DNA of 5,170 nt from an uncultured Eubacterium sp. (lineage in GTDB: Bacteria > Bacillota > Clostridia > Oscillospirales > Acutalibacteraceae). Both the position numbers and the translations under genes were made by a program. Under the pieces are notes generated by a model. That model saw only the letters and a program-made list of their open reading frames with translations, did not search any database and had not been told where the DNA came from. Numbering within the stretch: the stretch's first letter is position 1; each line of letters starts with the position of its first letter. This document shows, one piece after another, positions 5,011 to 5,170 of the stretch. The DNA lies in NCBI GenBank assembly GCA_902462495.1, contig CABQCC010000106.1:1-5170 (forward strand), written 5' to 3'.

Positions 5011-5170
5011 TTACTGCTCAACTGGGTAAACAGAAACCTTTTTTCTGTCCTTGCCCATTCTTTCGAATCTAACTGTACCGTCTACGAGAGCAAAAAGTGT
5101 GTCGTCCTTGCCGATACCTACATTAGCTTCTGCCACGAGCTTGACCACCTTGAGGGAATATTATTCGTAT
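5011..5170 (-). CDS. rpmA: Ribosomal protein bL27, C-terminal part
   Basis: bL27 is a small protein of the large ribosomal subunit near the peptidyl-transferase centre. The minus strand from 5127 down to the TAA at 5013-5011 translates to [18 protein letters not shown], then [20 protein letters not shown], an unmistakable bL27 C-terminus. Upstream of the ANVG block the expected RQRGT.FHPG sequence is not readable: the frame gives [10 protein letters not shown] and a stop at 5163-5161. In a gene this conserved, that indicates indels or misassembly at the window edge rather than a real end. The start of the gene is outside the window. A terminator follows the stop directly. In Firmicutes rpmA usually follows rplU in one operon; that part cannot be seen here. 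Confidence 0.88.

Overview
The window holds the 3' part of a bacterial arginine-biosynthesis operon, followed by a small regulator/lipoprotein pair, a tRNA gene and the tail of a ribosomal-protein gene. The AT-leaning base composition, AAGGAG-type ribosome binding sites, sigma-A-type promoters, a membrane-bound XRE regulator and an acyclic-looking Cys-lipobox lipoprotein suggest a low-GC Firmicute. A gut or rumen-type Clostridia (Ruminococcaceae/Oscillospiraceae-like) is my best guess, but that is inference from general character, not a sequence match.

Layout. Positions 2-358 (+) are the C-terminal end of argJ, and argB (394-1260), argD (1315-2487) and argF (2554-3462) follow on the same strand. 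Gaps are 35-66 bases, no terminator interrupts them, and together they read as argJ-B-D-F (argC would be expected upstream, outside the window). The four enzymes cover acetyl-group recycling (ArgJ), phosphorylation of N-acetylglutamate (ArgB), transamination to N-acetylornithine (ArgD) and carbamoylation of ornithine to citrulline (ArgF). Only the reductase ArgC and the last two steps (ArgG, ArgH) are missing here. ArgB carries the N-terminal extension typical of arginine-inhibited kinases, which fits a cyclic ArgJ pathway.

Downstream, a gene with its own promoter (3575-4213, +) encodes an XRE-type DNA-binding domain joined to four predicted membrane segments. It converges on a small lipoprotein gene (4250-4639, -), and the two share one bidirectional terminator. 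Next on the minus strand is tRNA-Arg(CCT) (4796-4872), with an encoded CCA, a consensus promoter and a hairpin terminator. The window closes with the C-terminal end of rpmA (ribosomal protein bL27), also on the minus strand with its own terminator.

At both outer ends the reading frames lose agreement with their highly conserved families (argJ upstream of about position 77, rpmA beyond about position 5127). This symmetrical decay looks like poor sequence or assembly at contig edges rather than biology. Otherwise the region is ordinary: I see no new multi-gene system. The least characterised parts are the membrane-anchored regulator, the lipoprotein and the short direct repeats in front of their promoters.
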